DNA of 41,445 nt from Chloroflexota bacterium. GTDB taxonomy: Bacteria > Chloroflexota > Anaerolineae > UBA4142 > SHND01. The notes under the pieces are model-generated. The model was not told the origin of the DNA and searched no databases. It worked only from the letters and a program-made list of their open reading frames with translations. Shown one piece after another: positions 15,436-23,616 of this stretch (position 1 is the stretch's first letter; every line of letters begins with the position of its first letter). Location of the stretch: NCBI GenBank assembly GCA_016209205.1, contig JACQWQ010000205.1:1-41445 (forward strand), written 5' to 3'. The translations under genes and the position numbers were made by a program.

Positions 15436-15472
15436 TGAAAAAGCGGAATGCTAAGATGCTTCCGCTTTTTCA
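15436..15472 (+). terminator. Intrinsic terminator after lipoprotein B
   Basis: TGAAAAAGCGGAA (15436-15448) pairs perfectly with TTCCGCTTTTTCA (15460-15472) over 13 bp; the A-rich and T-rich sides would allow termination in both directions. Confidence 0.85.
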
Positions 15473-15492
15473 CTTTTTGCGCGGAGGATTTC

Positions 15493-16521
15493 ATGAAAGC
15501 AGTTGCCATCTTTGAACATGGCGGGGTGGATAAACTCCAACTCACCGAACTCCCCAAACCCGAAGCGGGGCCTGATGATGTGATCATCCACGTCAAAGCG
15601 GTCGCGCTCAATCGGCTCGATCTGTGGGTGCGCGAAGGATTGCCCGGGCTCAAATTGCAGATGCCGTTTACGCTAGGTTCCGACGTGGCGGGCGTTGTGG
15701 ATGTGGTCGGGGCGGCGGTGACGACGGTCAAGCCCGGGCAGCGCGTGACGATCAATCCCGGCTGGTGGGACACGACGTGCGAGTTTTGCGTGCGCGGCGA
15801 TCATCCCTTGTGCGTTAATTTCAAAATCTTTGGCGAGCATTTGCCGGGGGGGTATGCGGAATTTCTGCGCGTGCCCTCGCGCAACGTCTTGCCGATGCCG
15901 GACGATTTCGATTTTGTCGAAACCTGCGCGGCGCCCCTCGCGTTTTTGACCGCGTGGCGCGCGTTGATCACCCGCGGGCGTTTGCAGGCGGGCGAAGATG
16001 TGGTGATTCTCGGCGCGGGCAGCGGCGTCTCGACGGCGGCGATGCAAATTGCCAAGTACGCCGGCGCGCGTGTTTTTGCCACGTCGCACAGCGATGAGAA
16101 ATTGGCGCGCGCCAGGGATTTGGGCGCGGACGTTCTGATCAATTACGCCAAGACAGAATGGGAAAAGGAAATTTTTCGTATTACCAACAAGCGCGGCGCG
16201 GATGTCGTAGTGGATGCGGTTGGCGACGCGACGTGGTTGAAATCACTGCGCGCGCTGCGCAAGGGCGGGCGACTGGTTACGTATGGCGCGACGACCGGAC
16301 CGAATCCCGCCGAGGAAATCCGCCTCATTTTTTGGAAACAGCTGGAAATCATCGGCACGACTATGGCGAATCAAGGCGAGTTCCTGGATGTGATGAGATT
16401 GATCTTTGCGCGCAAGCTGAAACCGGTCGTAGATGTTGTGCTGCCGTTGGAGCACGCGGCGCAAGCGCACGAACGCCTCGCCAAGAATGAACAATTCGGC
16501 AAGATCGTTTTGACGGTTTGA
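15493..16521 (+). CDS. Zinc-type alcohol dehydrogenase / quinone oxidoreductase (MDR superfamily)
   Basis: 342 residues from ATG 15493, with GGAGG seven bases upstream. The MDR fold is clear: MKAVAIFEHGGVDKL, VKAVALNRLDLWVREG, FTLGSDVAGVVDVVG, and a Rossmann motif VVILGAGSGVSTAAMQIAK (about 171-189). Structural-zinc-type cysteines appear in DTTCEFCVRGDHPLC. The catalytic-zinc Cys equivalent is Asn (ALNRLD), which suggests a quinone-reductase-like or reductase activity using NADPH rather than a classical zinc ADH. Substrate is not apparent. A good terminator isolates it from the lipoproteins; the diguanylate cyclase starts 13 bases after its stop. Confidence 0.82.
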   Translation: MKAVAIFEHGGVDKLQLTELPKPEAGPDDVIIHVKAVALNRLDLWVREGLPGLKLQMPFTLGSDVAGVVDVVGAAVTTVKPGQRVTINPGWWDTTCEFCVRGDHPLCVNFKIFGEHLPGGYAEFLRVPSRNVLPMPDDFDFVETCAAPLAFLTAWRALITRGRLQAGEDVVILGAGSGVSTAAMQIAKYAGARVFATSHSDEKLARARDLGADVLINYAKTEWEKEIFRITNKRGADVVVDAVGDATWLKSLRALRKGGRLVTYGATTGPNPAEEIRLIFWKQLEIIGTTMANQGEFLDVMRLIFARKLKPVVDVVLPLEHAAQAHERLAKNEQFGKIVLTV

Positions 16522-16534
16522 GCGCGTTCCTCGC

Positions 16535-19456
16535 ATGACCACAGACAACGTTTTGCTTCTGATGATTCAGGCAGTTTTCCTGTTCCTGACAGGTCTGACA
16601 CTGCTGGCTCGGGCGCGCCAGCGCACCGTGTATCATCTTGAAGCGGTCCTCGTCATTGCCACAGTTTCCTGTTTGGTATTGGTCATCACAGACCGTGGGC
16701 GTGTTTTTCCCGAATGGTTTTTGACGGCATGTGCCATTGCCGCCGCGTTGGAACCGTACCTTCTCTTACGCCTCCTTCAACATATCCGCCCGATGCCGCG
16801 ATGGATGCTGTGGTGTGCGGTCAGCGGCTGCGCTCTGGCGTGGCTGATCCTGTTGCTCTTTGCCGCGCCGCGCCCCGTATGGACAAGCGTGGTCGGTGCA
16901 TTTTACTTTGCCGGGCTGAACGGGTACGCAGGCGTTCAGATGGCGCGAACCGCGCGCCTTGCGCGCGGGATTACGCCGTGGCGCGCTTGGCTCATCGCCG
17001 TCAGTTTGATTTTGTTTGCAAGCATCGTCCTGGTTGCAGGAATGTATGTCGGGCTTGAGCTGGCGCGCTATGACGGGGGGTTGCTACCGTTGGGCGCTGG
17101 GCTGCTCCTTTTGATGGCGTTCGCCTTATTTCTCGGTCTTGTGCCGCCGCGCTGGATGCAGCAATGGTGGCTGCATTCGGAATTGGTCGCTTTCTTGAAC
17201 ATGCTCACGGCCAAACCCGACGGCGAGCGCGCGACCGCCGCCTTGACCCAAGTAACGAAAACCGCCGTGCGCGGTGTGGGCGCCCAAAACGCCTTTGTCA
17301 TGGTGTTTGAAAATGCATCGCAGAGCTTTGTACTGGACGCGTCTTTGGACGCGTCTTTGGCGAATGATTTTTCCTTGGATGTCTTACCGCTGCAAAACGG
17401 CATCGTGGAACGCGTGTGGCAGACGCAATCCACCGCGCTCGCGCGGACGCCCGACGAAATGGGCGCCGACATGGCGCGCCTCGCGCGCAGTTTTCACGCC
17501 AACGCGCTTGCGGTGATTCCCATTCTGCCCCTGCGTATGCCGGGGCACTTGCTGCTGGTATGGCTGGCAGACGTTCCGTTGTTTGTCGAGGACGAATGCG
17601 CGTTTTTAACGTTGTTGGGCGATGAAACGGCCAAGACGCTCGATCGTGCGACATTCTCTACGGAACATGAACGGCAAGAAGAAAAATTTCGCCGCCTCTT
17701 GGAATCCGCTCCGGATGCGATGGTGATTGCCGACCAAAATGGTCAAATCGTATTGGTCAACGCCCAAACGGAACTCTTGTTTGGTTTTGCGCGTACCGAG
17801 TTGATCGGGCAGCCGATCGAAATGTTGATGCCCGGTGATGCGCACTTGATCCACCAGCGGCACCGCGTCGCGTATGTCAAAAATCCGCGACCGCGACCGA
17901 TGCACTCGGGGAAGGAGCTGCGCGCGCGGCGCAAGGACGGGAGCGAGTTTCCGTCCGAAATCAGTCTTTCGCCGATTAAAATGTCGGAAGGGCTTTTGGT
18001 CGCGGCAGCGATTCGCGATATCACAGACCGCAAGCAAATCGAGCAGCAGATTCGCCAGCAGAACATTGAATTGGAATTGCGCGTACAGGAGCGCACCGCC
18101 GATTTACGCGCTACCACCCTTACTTTGCGCGAACAGATCTTGGAACGCGAACGCGCGGAACAAGCCCTGCGCGAGAGTGAGGCGCATTTTCGCGCACTGC
18201 TCGAAAACAGTTTTGATGCCGTGTCGTTGTTTGATCGGCAGGGGAATCTTCTCTATACGACTCCGAGTACGGCGCAGGTCGTGGGTTACGTCGAGGGCGA
18301 ATATGTCGGACGTAACATCTTTGAGCTTGCGCATCCGGACGATATCCCACTGACACAAGACGCGCTGCGCGCGGTGCTCGCCGCGCCGGGGCAGCTGGTC
18401 ACCGCCGAATTTCGCTTGAAACACAAAAACGGCGCGTGGATTTGGGTTGAAGGGGTGGGGTCGAATCTCTTGGATGAGCCGAGCGTGCGCGCCATCGTCG
18501 TCAACTATCGGGATGTGACGGAACGGAAAATCACGCAGCAAGCGTTGGAGCACGCCAATACAAAACTTTCACAGCAAGTGATCGAACTGCAAGAAATCAA
18601 TCAAGACATTACCATGCTCAACACGCTGGGTGGGGCGATTCAATCTTGTGAAAATAAATCTGAGGTGCTGCGCGCGATGGTTTACTATATGCCGATGCTC
18701 TTTGCCAATACGCGTGGGGCTATCGGCTTGCGGGAATCTGCACAGAGCGCCATCGAGGGGGTTACCGAATGGGGCGGGCAAGTATATTTCTGCATTCCTC
18801 TCACCATGCAAAACGAAAACATGGGTGTTCTGCACCTCGCTGCGAATGCACCAGAGCACCTTTCGGAGCGCAAGCAGCAGTTGGCGCTTAACGTCGCCGC
18901 GCAACTCGAACTGACGCTGTCCAATTTGCTTTTGCGCGAATCCCTGCGCGAGCAATCCATTCGTGATCCGCTGACCAATCTGTATAATCGCCGTTACTTG
19001 CAACAAGCCCTCGAGCGCGAAATTCAACGCGCGGCGCGCGCGCATTCCCATGTAGGTCTCATCATGCTCGATCTCGATCATTTCAAAGCATTCAATGACA
19101 GTTTCGGACACGATGCCGGAGATAGTGTGTTGTGCCGTCTCGCGCTCGCGCTGTTGGCAGAGGTCCGGCAAGAAGACATTGTGTGCCGGTATGGCGGCGA
19201 AGAATTTGCCTTGATCATGCCGAGCACCTCACCGGAGACGCTTCAGGCGCGGGCTGAAGAATTGCGCCGCACGCTCAAACACATCGAGATATTTCATCAA
19301 GGCGTGCTGCTGCCCAAGATCACGGTCTCGTTGGGGCTGGCATGTTATCCGCAGCATGGTTTGACGGACAAAGATTTATTGCGCGCCGCCGATGGGGCGT
19401 TATATCGCGCCAAAGAAAGGGGCCGCGACAAGGTGGTAGCTGCGGGGGAGACGTGA
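16535..19456 (+). CDS. Membrane sensor diguanylate cyclase (7TM-like, GAF, PAS-PAS, GAF, GGDEF)
   Basis: 973 residues. About seven hydrophobic helices at 4-213 resemble the 7TM N-terminal sensor of histidine kinases. A GAF-like region follows (about 225-370). PAS 1 is at 382-500 (LLESAPDAMVIADQNGQIVLVN to IRDITDRK). A coiled coil lies at 500-545, PAS 2 at 546-665 and a second GAF-like region at 685-795. The GGDEF domain is at about 800-970: DPLTNLYNRRYL, metal-binding LDLDHFK (Asp836, Asp838) and active-site RYGGEEF (877-881). RQED at 868-871 is an inhibitory I-site (RxxD). It should make cyclic di-GMP from GTP in response to several inputs and be product-inhibited. No EAL domain is present. 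A short duplication, DASLDAS, lies near residue 248. Confidence 0.9.
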   Translation: MTTDNVLLLMIQAVFLFLTGLTLLARARQRTVYHLEAVLVIATVSCLVLVITDRGRVFPEWFLTACAIAAALEPYLLLRLLQHIRPMPRWMLWCAVSGCALAWLILLLFAAPRPVWTSVVGAFYFAGLNGYAGVQMARTARLARGITPWRAWLIAVSLILFASIVLVAGMYVGLELARYDGGLLPLGAGLLLLMAFALFLGLVPPRWMQQWWLHSELVAFLNMLTAKPDGERATAALTQVTKTAVRGVGAQNAFVMVFENASQSFVLDASLDASLANDFSLDVLPLQNGIVERVWQTQSTALARTPDEMGADMARLARSFHANALAVIPILPLRMPGHLLLVWLADVPLFVEDECAFLTLLGDETAKTLDRATFSTEHERQEEKFRRLLESAPDAMVIADQNGQIVLVNAQTELLFGFARTELIGQPIEMLMPGDAHLIHQRHRVAYVKNPRPRPMHSGKELRARRKDGSEFPSEISLSPIKMSEGLLVAAAIRDITDRKQIEQQIRQQNIELELRVQERTADLRATTLTLREQILERERAEQALRESEAHFRALLENSFDAVSLFDRQGNLLYTTPSTAQVVGYVEGEYVGRNIFELAHPDDIPLTQDALRAVLAAPGQLVTAEFRLKHKNGAWIWVEGVGSNLLDEPSVRAIVVNYRDVTERKITQQALEHANTKLSQQVIELQEINQDITMLNTLGGAIQSCENKSEVLRAMVYYMPMLFANTRGAIGLRESAQSAIEGVTEWGGQVYFCIPLTMQNENMGVLHLAANAPEHLSERKQQLALNVAAQLELTLSNLLLRESLREQSIRDPLTNLYNRRYLQQALEREIQRAARAHSHVGLIMLDLDHFKAFNDSFGHDAGDSVLCRLALALLAEVRQEDIVCRYGGEEFALIMPSTSPETLQARAEELRRTLKHIEIFHQGVLLPKITVSLGLACYPQHGLTDKDLLRAADGALYRAKERGRDKVVAAGET

Positions 19457-19464
19457 CAGGGGCA

Positions 19465-20259
19465 ATGAACCAACAACCGGATTTGATTCAAGACCGTTTC
19501 GGACATGGCTTTCACCCGCGCTGGGTGCGCTTTGCCATTGGGCACAGCGAAATCGAGCGCGAGCCGGGCATTGCGCGTTTGATTGTTGACGGCGCGGTGG
19601 ACGGCGAGTTATCGGATGCGGAGATTGACGATCATCGCACCGCGCCGCGTTGGAATTTGCACTGGACGCCGCCGCTGACGCTCACGGTGCGCGCGCGGTT
19701 CAGTCATCCGGCCGGGGAATTGCGCGGCACGGCGGGCTTTGGTTTTTGGAATGACCCGTTCGATTGGTCGGGGAATGTAGAAGCGCCGCCGAACGCGCTG
19801 TGGTTTTTTTACGCGTCGCCCGAAAGCGATATGGCATTCGTGCGCGGGGTACGCGGGCACGGCTGGCGCGCGGCATTTTTGAACGGCGGCAAAGCGGACC
19901 GCGTGACAATGGCGGTCGGCAACGTGCTGTTTCGCATTCCCGCGATGAGCAAATTGATTTTCGCGGCAGCGGAAAAGCGGATGGACGCGGCGGAATTTTT
20001 GCTCGACGAAGTGGACATGACGAAATGGCACGAATACCGCATCGAATGGCGCGCTGAAGAAGCAGTCTTTTGCGTGGATGCGGTCGAGAAATTTCGCGCG
20101 AGAAATCCGCCCACGGTGCCGCTCGGTTTTGTCGCATGGATAGACAACAACGCGACGACGATGGGCCCGGGCAAAGATTTTTCATTCAACCGCATCGCCG
20201 TGCCGACGCGCGAGTGGATGGAATTGGCGTACGTGAAAATTGAAAAACAAGAATCGTAG
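19465..20259 (+). CDS. Concanavalin-like lectin/glycosidase fold protein (GH16-like)
   Basis: 264 residues from ATG 19465, eight bases after the cyclase stop. No signal peptide. The pattern resembles a jelly-roll: LTLTVRARFSHPAGELRGTAGFGFWNDPF, APPNALWFFYASPESDM, MTKWHEYRIEWRAEEAVFCVDA, VPLGFVAWIDNNATTM. The KWHEYRIEW phrase is common to GH16-like and LamG-like domains, but the GH16 catalytic ExDxxE is not evident, so it may be a binding protein or belong to another family. The stop codon UAG is the second to fourth base of a GTAG REP element. Confidence 0.5.
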   Translation: MNQQPDLIQDRFGHGFHPRWVRFAIGHSEIEREPGIARLIVDGAVDGELSDAEIDDHRTAPRWNLHWTPPLTLTVRARFSHPAGELRGTAGFGFWNDPFDWSGNVEAPPNALWFFYASPESDMAFVRGVRGHGWRAAFLNGGKADRVTMAVGNVLFRIPAMSKLIFAAAEKRMDAAEFLLDEVDMTKWHEYRIEWRAEEAVFCVDAVEKFRARNPPTVPLGFVAWIDNNATTMGPGKDFSFNRIAVPTREWMELAYVKIEKQES

Positions 20260-20309
20260 TAACGAATTTATTCGTCCGCCCCCTCCTTAACGAATGAATT
20301 CGTCACTAC
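20256..20309. repeat. GTAG...CTAC REP pair, TAACGA family, 54 bp
   Basis: GTAGTAACGAATTTATTCGT at the left, then a C-rich spacer, then AACGAATGAATTCGTCACTAC at the right (two hairpins, GTAG and CTAC feet). TAG at 20257-20259 is the stop codon of the preceding gene. Ten bases later the DUF309 gene starts. Confidence 0.78.
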
Positions 20310-20319
20310 GGAATCATTC

Positions 20320-20796
20320 ATGCGCGAAATCTCTGCGAAACTTTCCTCACGCGACCCATCCACGCGCGCGTGCTGCGACCGCACGCCGACGCCTGAAATG
20401 CGGCACGCGTTCGCGCAGTTCAATCGCGGCGAGTATTGGGCGCAGCACGAGACGCTGGAGAATGTGTGGCGCGCGGAACGGGATGCGACGATTCGCAATT
20501 TTTACAAAGGCATTTTGCAGGTCGGCGTCGGATTTCACCATCTGCGCAAGGGCAATTACAATGGCGTCTTGAAAGTGCTGGGGCGCGGGATCAATTATTT
20601 GAAACCGTACGCGCCGGAATGTTATGGGGTGGATGTCGCGCGCTTGGTTGACGAAGCGCGCGCGGTGTATTGGCGGGTGCGGGAAAAAGGGAGATTGGAG
20701 ACGGGAGACTGGGACGGGATAGAATTGCCGCAGGTGCATTATACGAAAAGTAAAAAGGATGGAGGCGAATATGTTGGCGCCAATCAACCTGGATGA
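20320..20796 (+). CDS. DUF309 domain protein
   Basis: 158 residues. The core signature FNRGEYWAQHETLENVWR (about 34-51), followed by RNFYKGILQVGVGFHHLRKGNYNGVLKVLGRGINYLKPY, is the DUF309 pattern of a small all-helical protein with conserved His/Glu. Function is not established. It has no signal peptide. The last 25 or so residues (after HYTKSKKDGG) overlap the start of the next gene, and its ribosome site lies in this end. The ATG at 20320 has no strong SD; an internal Met at residue 27 is an alternative start nearer the domain. Confidence 0.72.
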   Translation: MREISAKLSSRDPSTRACCDRTPTPEMRHAFAQFNRGEYWAQHETLENVWRAERDATIRNFYKGILQVGVGFHHLRKGNYNGVLKVLGRGINYLKPYAPECYGVDVARLVDEARAVYWRVREKGRLETGDWDGIELPQVHYTKSKKDGGEYVGANQPG

Positions 20797-21466
20797 ACGA
20801 TTCGAACATGAAATCAAATTCCCCATGACCCAAGCAGAATTTTTGGCGTGGGAAGATGAGGACATTCATGCCGAATGGGTCAATGGGGAGGTGATAATTT
20901 TTATGCCCGCAACGGCACGCCATCAATTGATTGCGAGTTTCTTGAACGTCCTATTGGGCATGTACGTACGGCTATTGGAATTGGGACAGGTCTTGGCGGC
21001 GCCCTATTCAATGCGCGCGCGTCCCGACGGTTCCGTGCGCGAGCCAGACCTGCTTTTTATTGCCACCGAACACTACGGGCGCATCCAGCGCATGTTCTTG
21101 GATGGTCCAGCGGATTTGGTCATCGAGATTATTTCGCCGACCAGCACCGCGCGTGACCGCGCCGACAAGTTTTATGAATACGAAGAAGCGGGCGTGCCCG
21201 AATATCTGATTGTTGATTCGCGCCCCGGTAAAGGACGCATTGATTTTTACACGTTAGACGAAAAAGGCAGCTATCAACCGATTGTCGCGGATGCGCAGGG
21301 CAGATACCATTCGCGCGTCATCAAGGGTTTTTGGTTTCGGCAAGAGTGGTTGTTTCAAGACGAAATGCCCGATCCGCTGACGGCACTGGGCGAGATTCGT
21401 GGGCTGTCTTCTGCCGAGATTGAAATGCTGCGCGGCTTGTTGTTGCGACAAAACCCGAAAGAATAA
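20771..21466 (+). CDS. Uma2 family (DUF820) PD-(D/E)XK nuclease-like protein, copy 1
   Basis: 231 residues from ATG 20771, six bases after GGAGG; it overlaps the DUF309 gene by 26 bases. Conserved elements: LAWEDEDIHAEWVNGEVI, then SVREPDLLFI (E and D of the PD motif), DLVIEIISPTSTARDRADKFYEYEEAGVPEYLIVD (ExK-type core). Uma2 proteins are widespread, often multi-copy in Cyanobacteria and Chloroflexi, with a restriction-endonuclease-like fold but no agreed role. A C-terminal tail of about 50 residues (FRQEWLFQDEMPDPLTALGEIRG...) is normal for this subfamily. A second copy is at 31930. Confidence 0.83.
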   Translation: MLAPINLDERFEHEIKFPMTQAEFLAWEDEDIHAEWVNGEVIIFMPATARHQLIASFLNVLLGMYVRLLELGQVLAAPYSMRARPDGSVREPDLLFIATEHYGRIQRMFLDGPADLVIEIISPTSTARDRADKFYEYEEAGVPEYLIVDSRPGKGRIDFYTLDEKGSYQPIVADAQGRYHSRVIKGFWFRQEWLFQDEMPDPLTALGEIRGLSSAEIEMLRGLLLRQNPKE

Positions 21467-21518
21467 AGAGTGACTTTATTTTCAATGAGCAAAGGGAAAG
21501 GAGCGAGCAAGCGTGTAA

Positions 21519-21761
21519 ATGGCGTACATTATTGCCGAACCATGTATTGACGTAAAGGACACTGCGTGTGTCGCCGTGTGTCCGGTGGATTGCATTCACG
21601 GCGGCGACGAAGACAACATGTTGTATATCAACCCCGACGAGTGTATTGACTGCGGCGCGTGCGCGCCCGAATGTCCGGTCAGCGCGATTTATCCCGCCGA
21701 TCAGGCGCCGGAACAATGGCGTTCGTTCATCGAATTGAACGCGGCGTATTTCCGCAAGTAG
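21519..21761 (+). CDS. Ferredoxin, 7Fe/8Fe dicluster type
   Basis: 80 residues. The first cluster region is C9-x7-C17-x3-C21-P with C25 (CIDVKDTACVAVCPVDC), as in 3Fe-4S/4Fe-4S seven-iron ferredoxins. The second is the classical CxxCxxCxxxCP (ECIDCGACAPECPV). GGDEDNMLYINPDECIDCG is highly typical. It is a soluble electron carrier. AAAGGAG lies a little further upstream of the ATG than usual. The gene stands alone: 52 bases from Uma2 and followed by a hairpin. No dedicated redox partner is adjacent. Confidence 0.9.
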   Translation: MAYIIAEPCIDVKDTACVAVCPVDCIHGGDEDNMLYINPDECIDCGACAPECPVSAIYPADQAPEQWRSFIELNAAYFRK

Positions 21762-21786
21762 CATAGCGCCTCGTGCGCGCCGAGCG

Positions 21787-21823
21787 AAACGAGATTGCGC
21801 TGCATCGCAGCGCAATCTCGTTT
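21787..21823 (+). terminator. Strong hairpin after the ferredoxin gene
   Basis: AAACGAGATTGCGCTGC pairs perfectly with GCAGCGCAATCTCGTTT over 17 bp with a 3-base loop. Only three Ts follow, so it may be a terminator or an mRNA end-stabilising hairpin; it lies ahead of the ABC operon. Confidence 0.65.
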
Positions 21824-21845
21824 GTACGGAACATTTCAGATTTTC

Positions 21846-22775
21846 ATGGAAATCAAAGAGCGCCAGGCGATGTTGCAATTCTCGCTGCGATTCTCGCGCG
21901 CGTTGTTCTCGTATCGCGCGCAACTGTGGTTTTTTCTGCTGCCCTTTCTGATTGGAACGGCGGTCTTGATCGTTATGCCGATGACGGCAACGTTTTTTCT
22001 CGGCTTGACCGACTATGACCTTTTTTCGCCGCCGGAATGGAATGATTTCCAGAACTATCAAAACTGGTTGGGCGACCGGCTCTTTCAGCGCGCGCTGTAC
22101 AATTCCGTCTGGTTCATGCTGATTGCCGTGCCGCTGCGTGTCGCGGGCGCGCTCGTGCTCGCGCTGTTTTTGAATCGCAGCGGGCGCGCGTTCGGATTCG
22201 CGCGGGCAACGGTCTATTTGCCGACGATCGTGCCCGAAGTCGCCTACGCGCTCGTGTGGCTCTTGATTTTGAATCCGGGCTTTGGCGCAGTCAATTTATT
22301 GCTCGACGCGCTGCACCTGCCGACGGTGGCGTGGACGCTCGTCCCGTTCACCGCGCGCGCCTCCATCGTCGTCATGTGGCTGTTTCAATTGGGCGAAGGA
22401 TTTGTGTTGATGCTCGCCGCGCTGCAATTGATTCCGCACGAGTTGTTGGAGGCGGCAGCGATAGACGGCGCGAACCGTGTGCAGCGTTTCCGACATATTA
22501 TTTTGCCGTTCATGGTTCCCGCGCTGCTGCTGTTGACGTTCCGGGACATCGCGTTGAGTTTTCAAGGCGTCTTTGTCGCGGGCATCTTGACCACTGAAAC
22601 GGGTCCGTACTATACGACGTACTTTATGCCGCATTACGTGGTGGACGAAGCGTTTGCACTGTTCCGCTACGGGTACGCGTCGGCGACGACGTCGTTGATT
22701 TATCTCGTGACGCTGTTGACGGTGATCGGGCTTTTTGTGTTGGTCGGACGGAGGCGCGACGATGGGGTCGAATAA
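21846..22775 (+). CDS. Sugar ABC transporter permease (MalF/UgpA type)
   Basis: 309 residues from ATG 21846; ATG 21870 (MLQFSLRF) is an alternative with AGG closer by. Six membrane helices are visible, beginning LWFFLLPFLIGTAVLIVMPM. The EAA loop that contacts the ATPase is present: ELLEAAAIDGANRVQRFRHIILPFMVPA. This is a CUT1-family inner-membrane subunit. It overlaps the second permease by 14 bases and is followed by the binding protein, forming an operon of three genes. The substrate (sugar or glycerol-phosphate type) cannot be fixed. No ATPase gene is present in the window, so a shared MsmK/UgpC-type ATPase encoded elsewhere is expected. Confidence 0.88.
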   Translation: MEIKERQAMLQFSLRFSRALFSYRAQLWFFLLPFLIGTAVLIVMPMTATFFLGLTDYDLFSPPEWNDFQNYQNWLGDRLFQRALYNSVWFMLIAVPLRVAGALVLALFLNRSGRAFGFARATVYLPTIVPEVAYALVWLLILNPGFGAVNLLLDALHLPTVAWTLVPFTARASIVVMWLFQLGEGFVLMLAALQLIPHELLEAAAIDGANRVQRFRHIILPFMVPALLLLTFRDIALSFQGVFVAGILTTETGPYYTTYFMPHYVVDEAFALFRYGYASATTSLIYLVTLLTVIGLFVLVGRRRDDGVE

Positions 22776-23604
22776 CGCGCGGCGCGTGGTGGAACGCGGA
22801 GTGTTGTACGCGGCGCTTGTTTTGTTGTGCGCGATATTTTTGTTTCCACTGCTGTGGATGTTTTCGTATTCGGTGCGTCCGACGGATTTGCCGCCCCCGG
22901 TGCGCTTGGAATTTTTTGTGCCGCCGCTCGCGCGGGAAAATTATTTCCGCCTCGACGACTATGTGGATTTCGCGCAGCTCACGTTCAACTCGCTGCGCGT
23001 CGTCGCGCTGGCGGTGCCATTGACGGTGCTCACGGCGTCGTGGGCAGGCTTTGCCATCGCGCAATTGCCGGAACGCTGGCGCGCGTTTTGGCTGACAATG
23101 TGCGTCGCGCTGCTGCTCGTGCCCGCGGTGGCGACGTGGGTGCCGCGTTTTATTTTCTTTACCGAGTTGGGGTGGGTGGATACGATTCTCCCGCTGCTCG
23201 CACCCGCCGTGATGGGGACGAGTCCGTTTTTTGTGATATTATTCTATCTTGCCTTTCGCCGCGTGCCGCGCCAAATGTACGAGTCCGCGTATCTCGACGG
23301 CGCGCACGCGTTGCGTATCTGGTGGTCCATTGCCATGCCGCTCGCGCGTCCCGCGCTGATCGCCGTCGCCACCTTGTCGGCAGTGTATTATTGGAGCAAT
23401 TACATTGATCCATTTTTGTATTTGCGGACGCAGGAAAATTATACGCTGCCCTACGGCGTCCAATTGTTGGAAATGGCGCAGCAGAACAATTTCCCGTTGT
23501 TGATGGCGGCGGCGGTCATCATGGTGGCGCCGGTCTTGATTTTATTTCTCGTCGCCCAGCGTTATTTCCTGCAAGGAAACATTTCAGAACGTTGGCTCAA
23601 GTAA
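22762..23604 (+). CDS. Sugar ABC transporter permease (MalG/UgpE type)
   Basis: 280 residues from ATG 22762, with GGAGG eight bases upstream inside the previous gene. Six helices: the first is GVLYAALVLLCAIFLFPLLWMFSYSVR, a typical MalG-like beginning. The EAA-like loop reads MYESAYLDGAHALRIWWSIAMPLARPAL. The C-terminal QRYFLQGNISERWLK corresponds to the usual QRYFVxG...GAVKG ending. It pairs with the preceding permease to form the translocation pore. Confidence 0.88.
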   Translation: MGSNNARRVVERGVLYAALVLLCAIFLFPLLWMFSYSVRPTDLPPPVRLEFFVPPLARENYFRLDDYVDFAQLTFNSLRVVALAVPLTVLTASWAGFAIAQLPERWRAFWLTMCVALLLVPAVATWVPRFIFFTELGWVDTILPLLAPAVMGTSPFFVILFYLAFRRVPRQMYESAYLDGAHALRIWWSIAMPLARPALIAVATLSAVYYWSNYIDPFLYLRTQENYTLPYGVQLLEMAQQNNFPLLMAAAVIMVAPVLILFLVAQRYFLQGNISERWLK

Positions 23605-23616
23605 GAGGGAGAGGTT

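Noticed and set aside
20771..21466. Uma2 gene as a restriction-modification nuclease
   Set aside because: No methyltransferase of the DNA type or specificity gene is nearby; the family is only fold-related to restriction enzymes.
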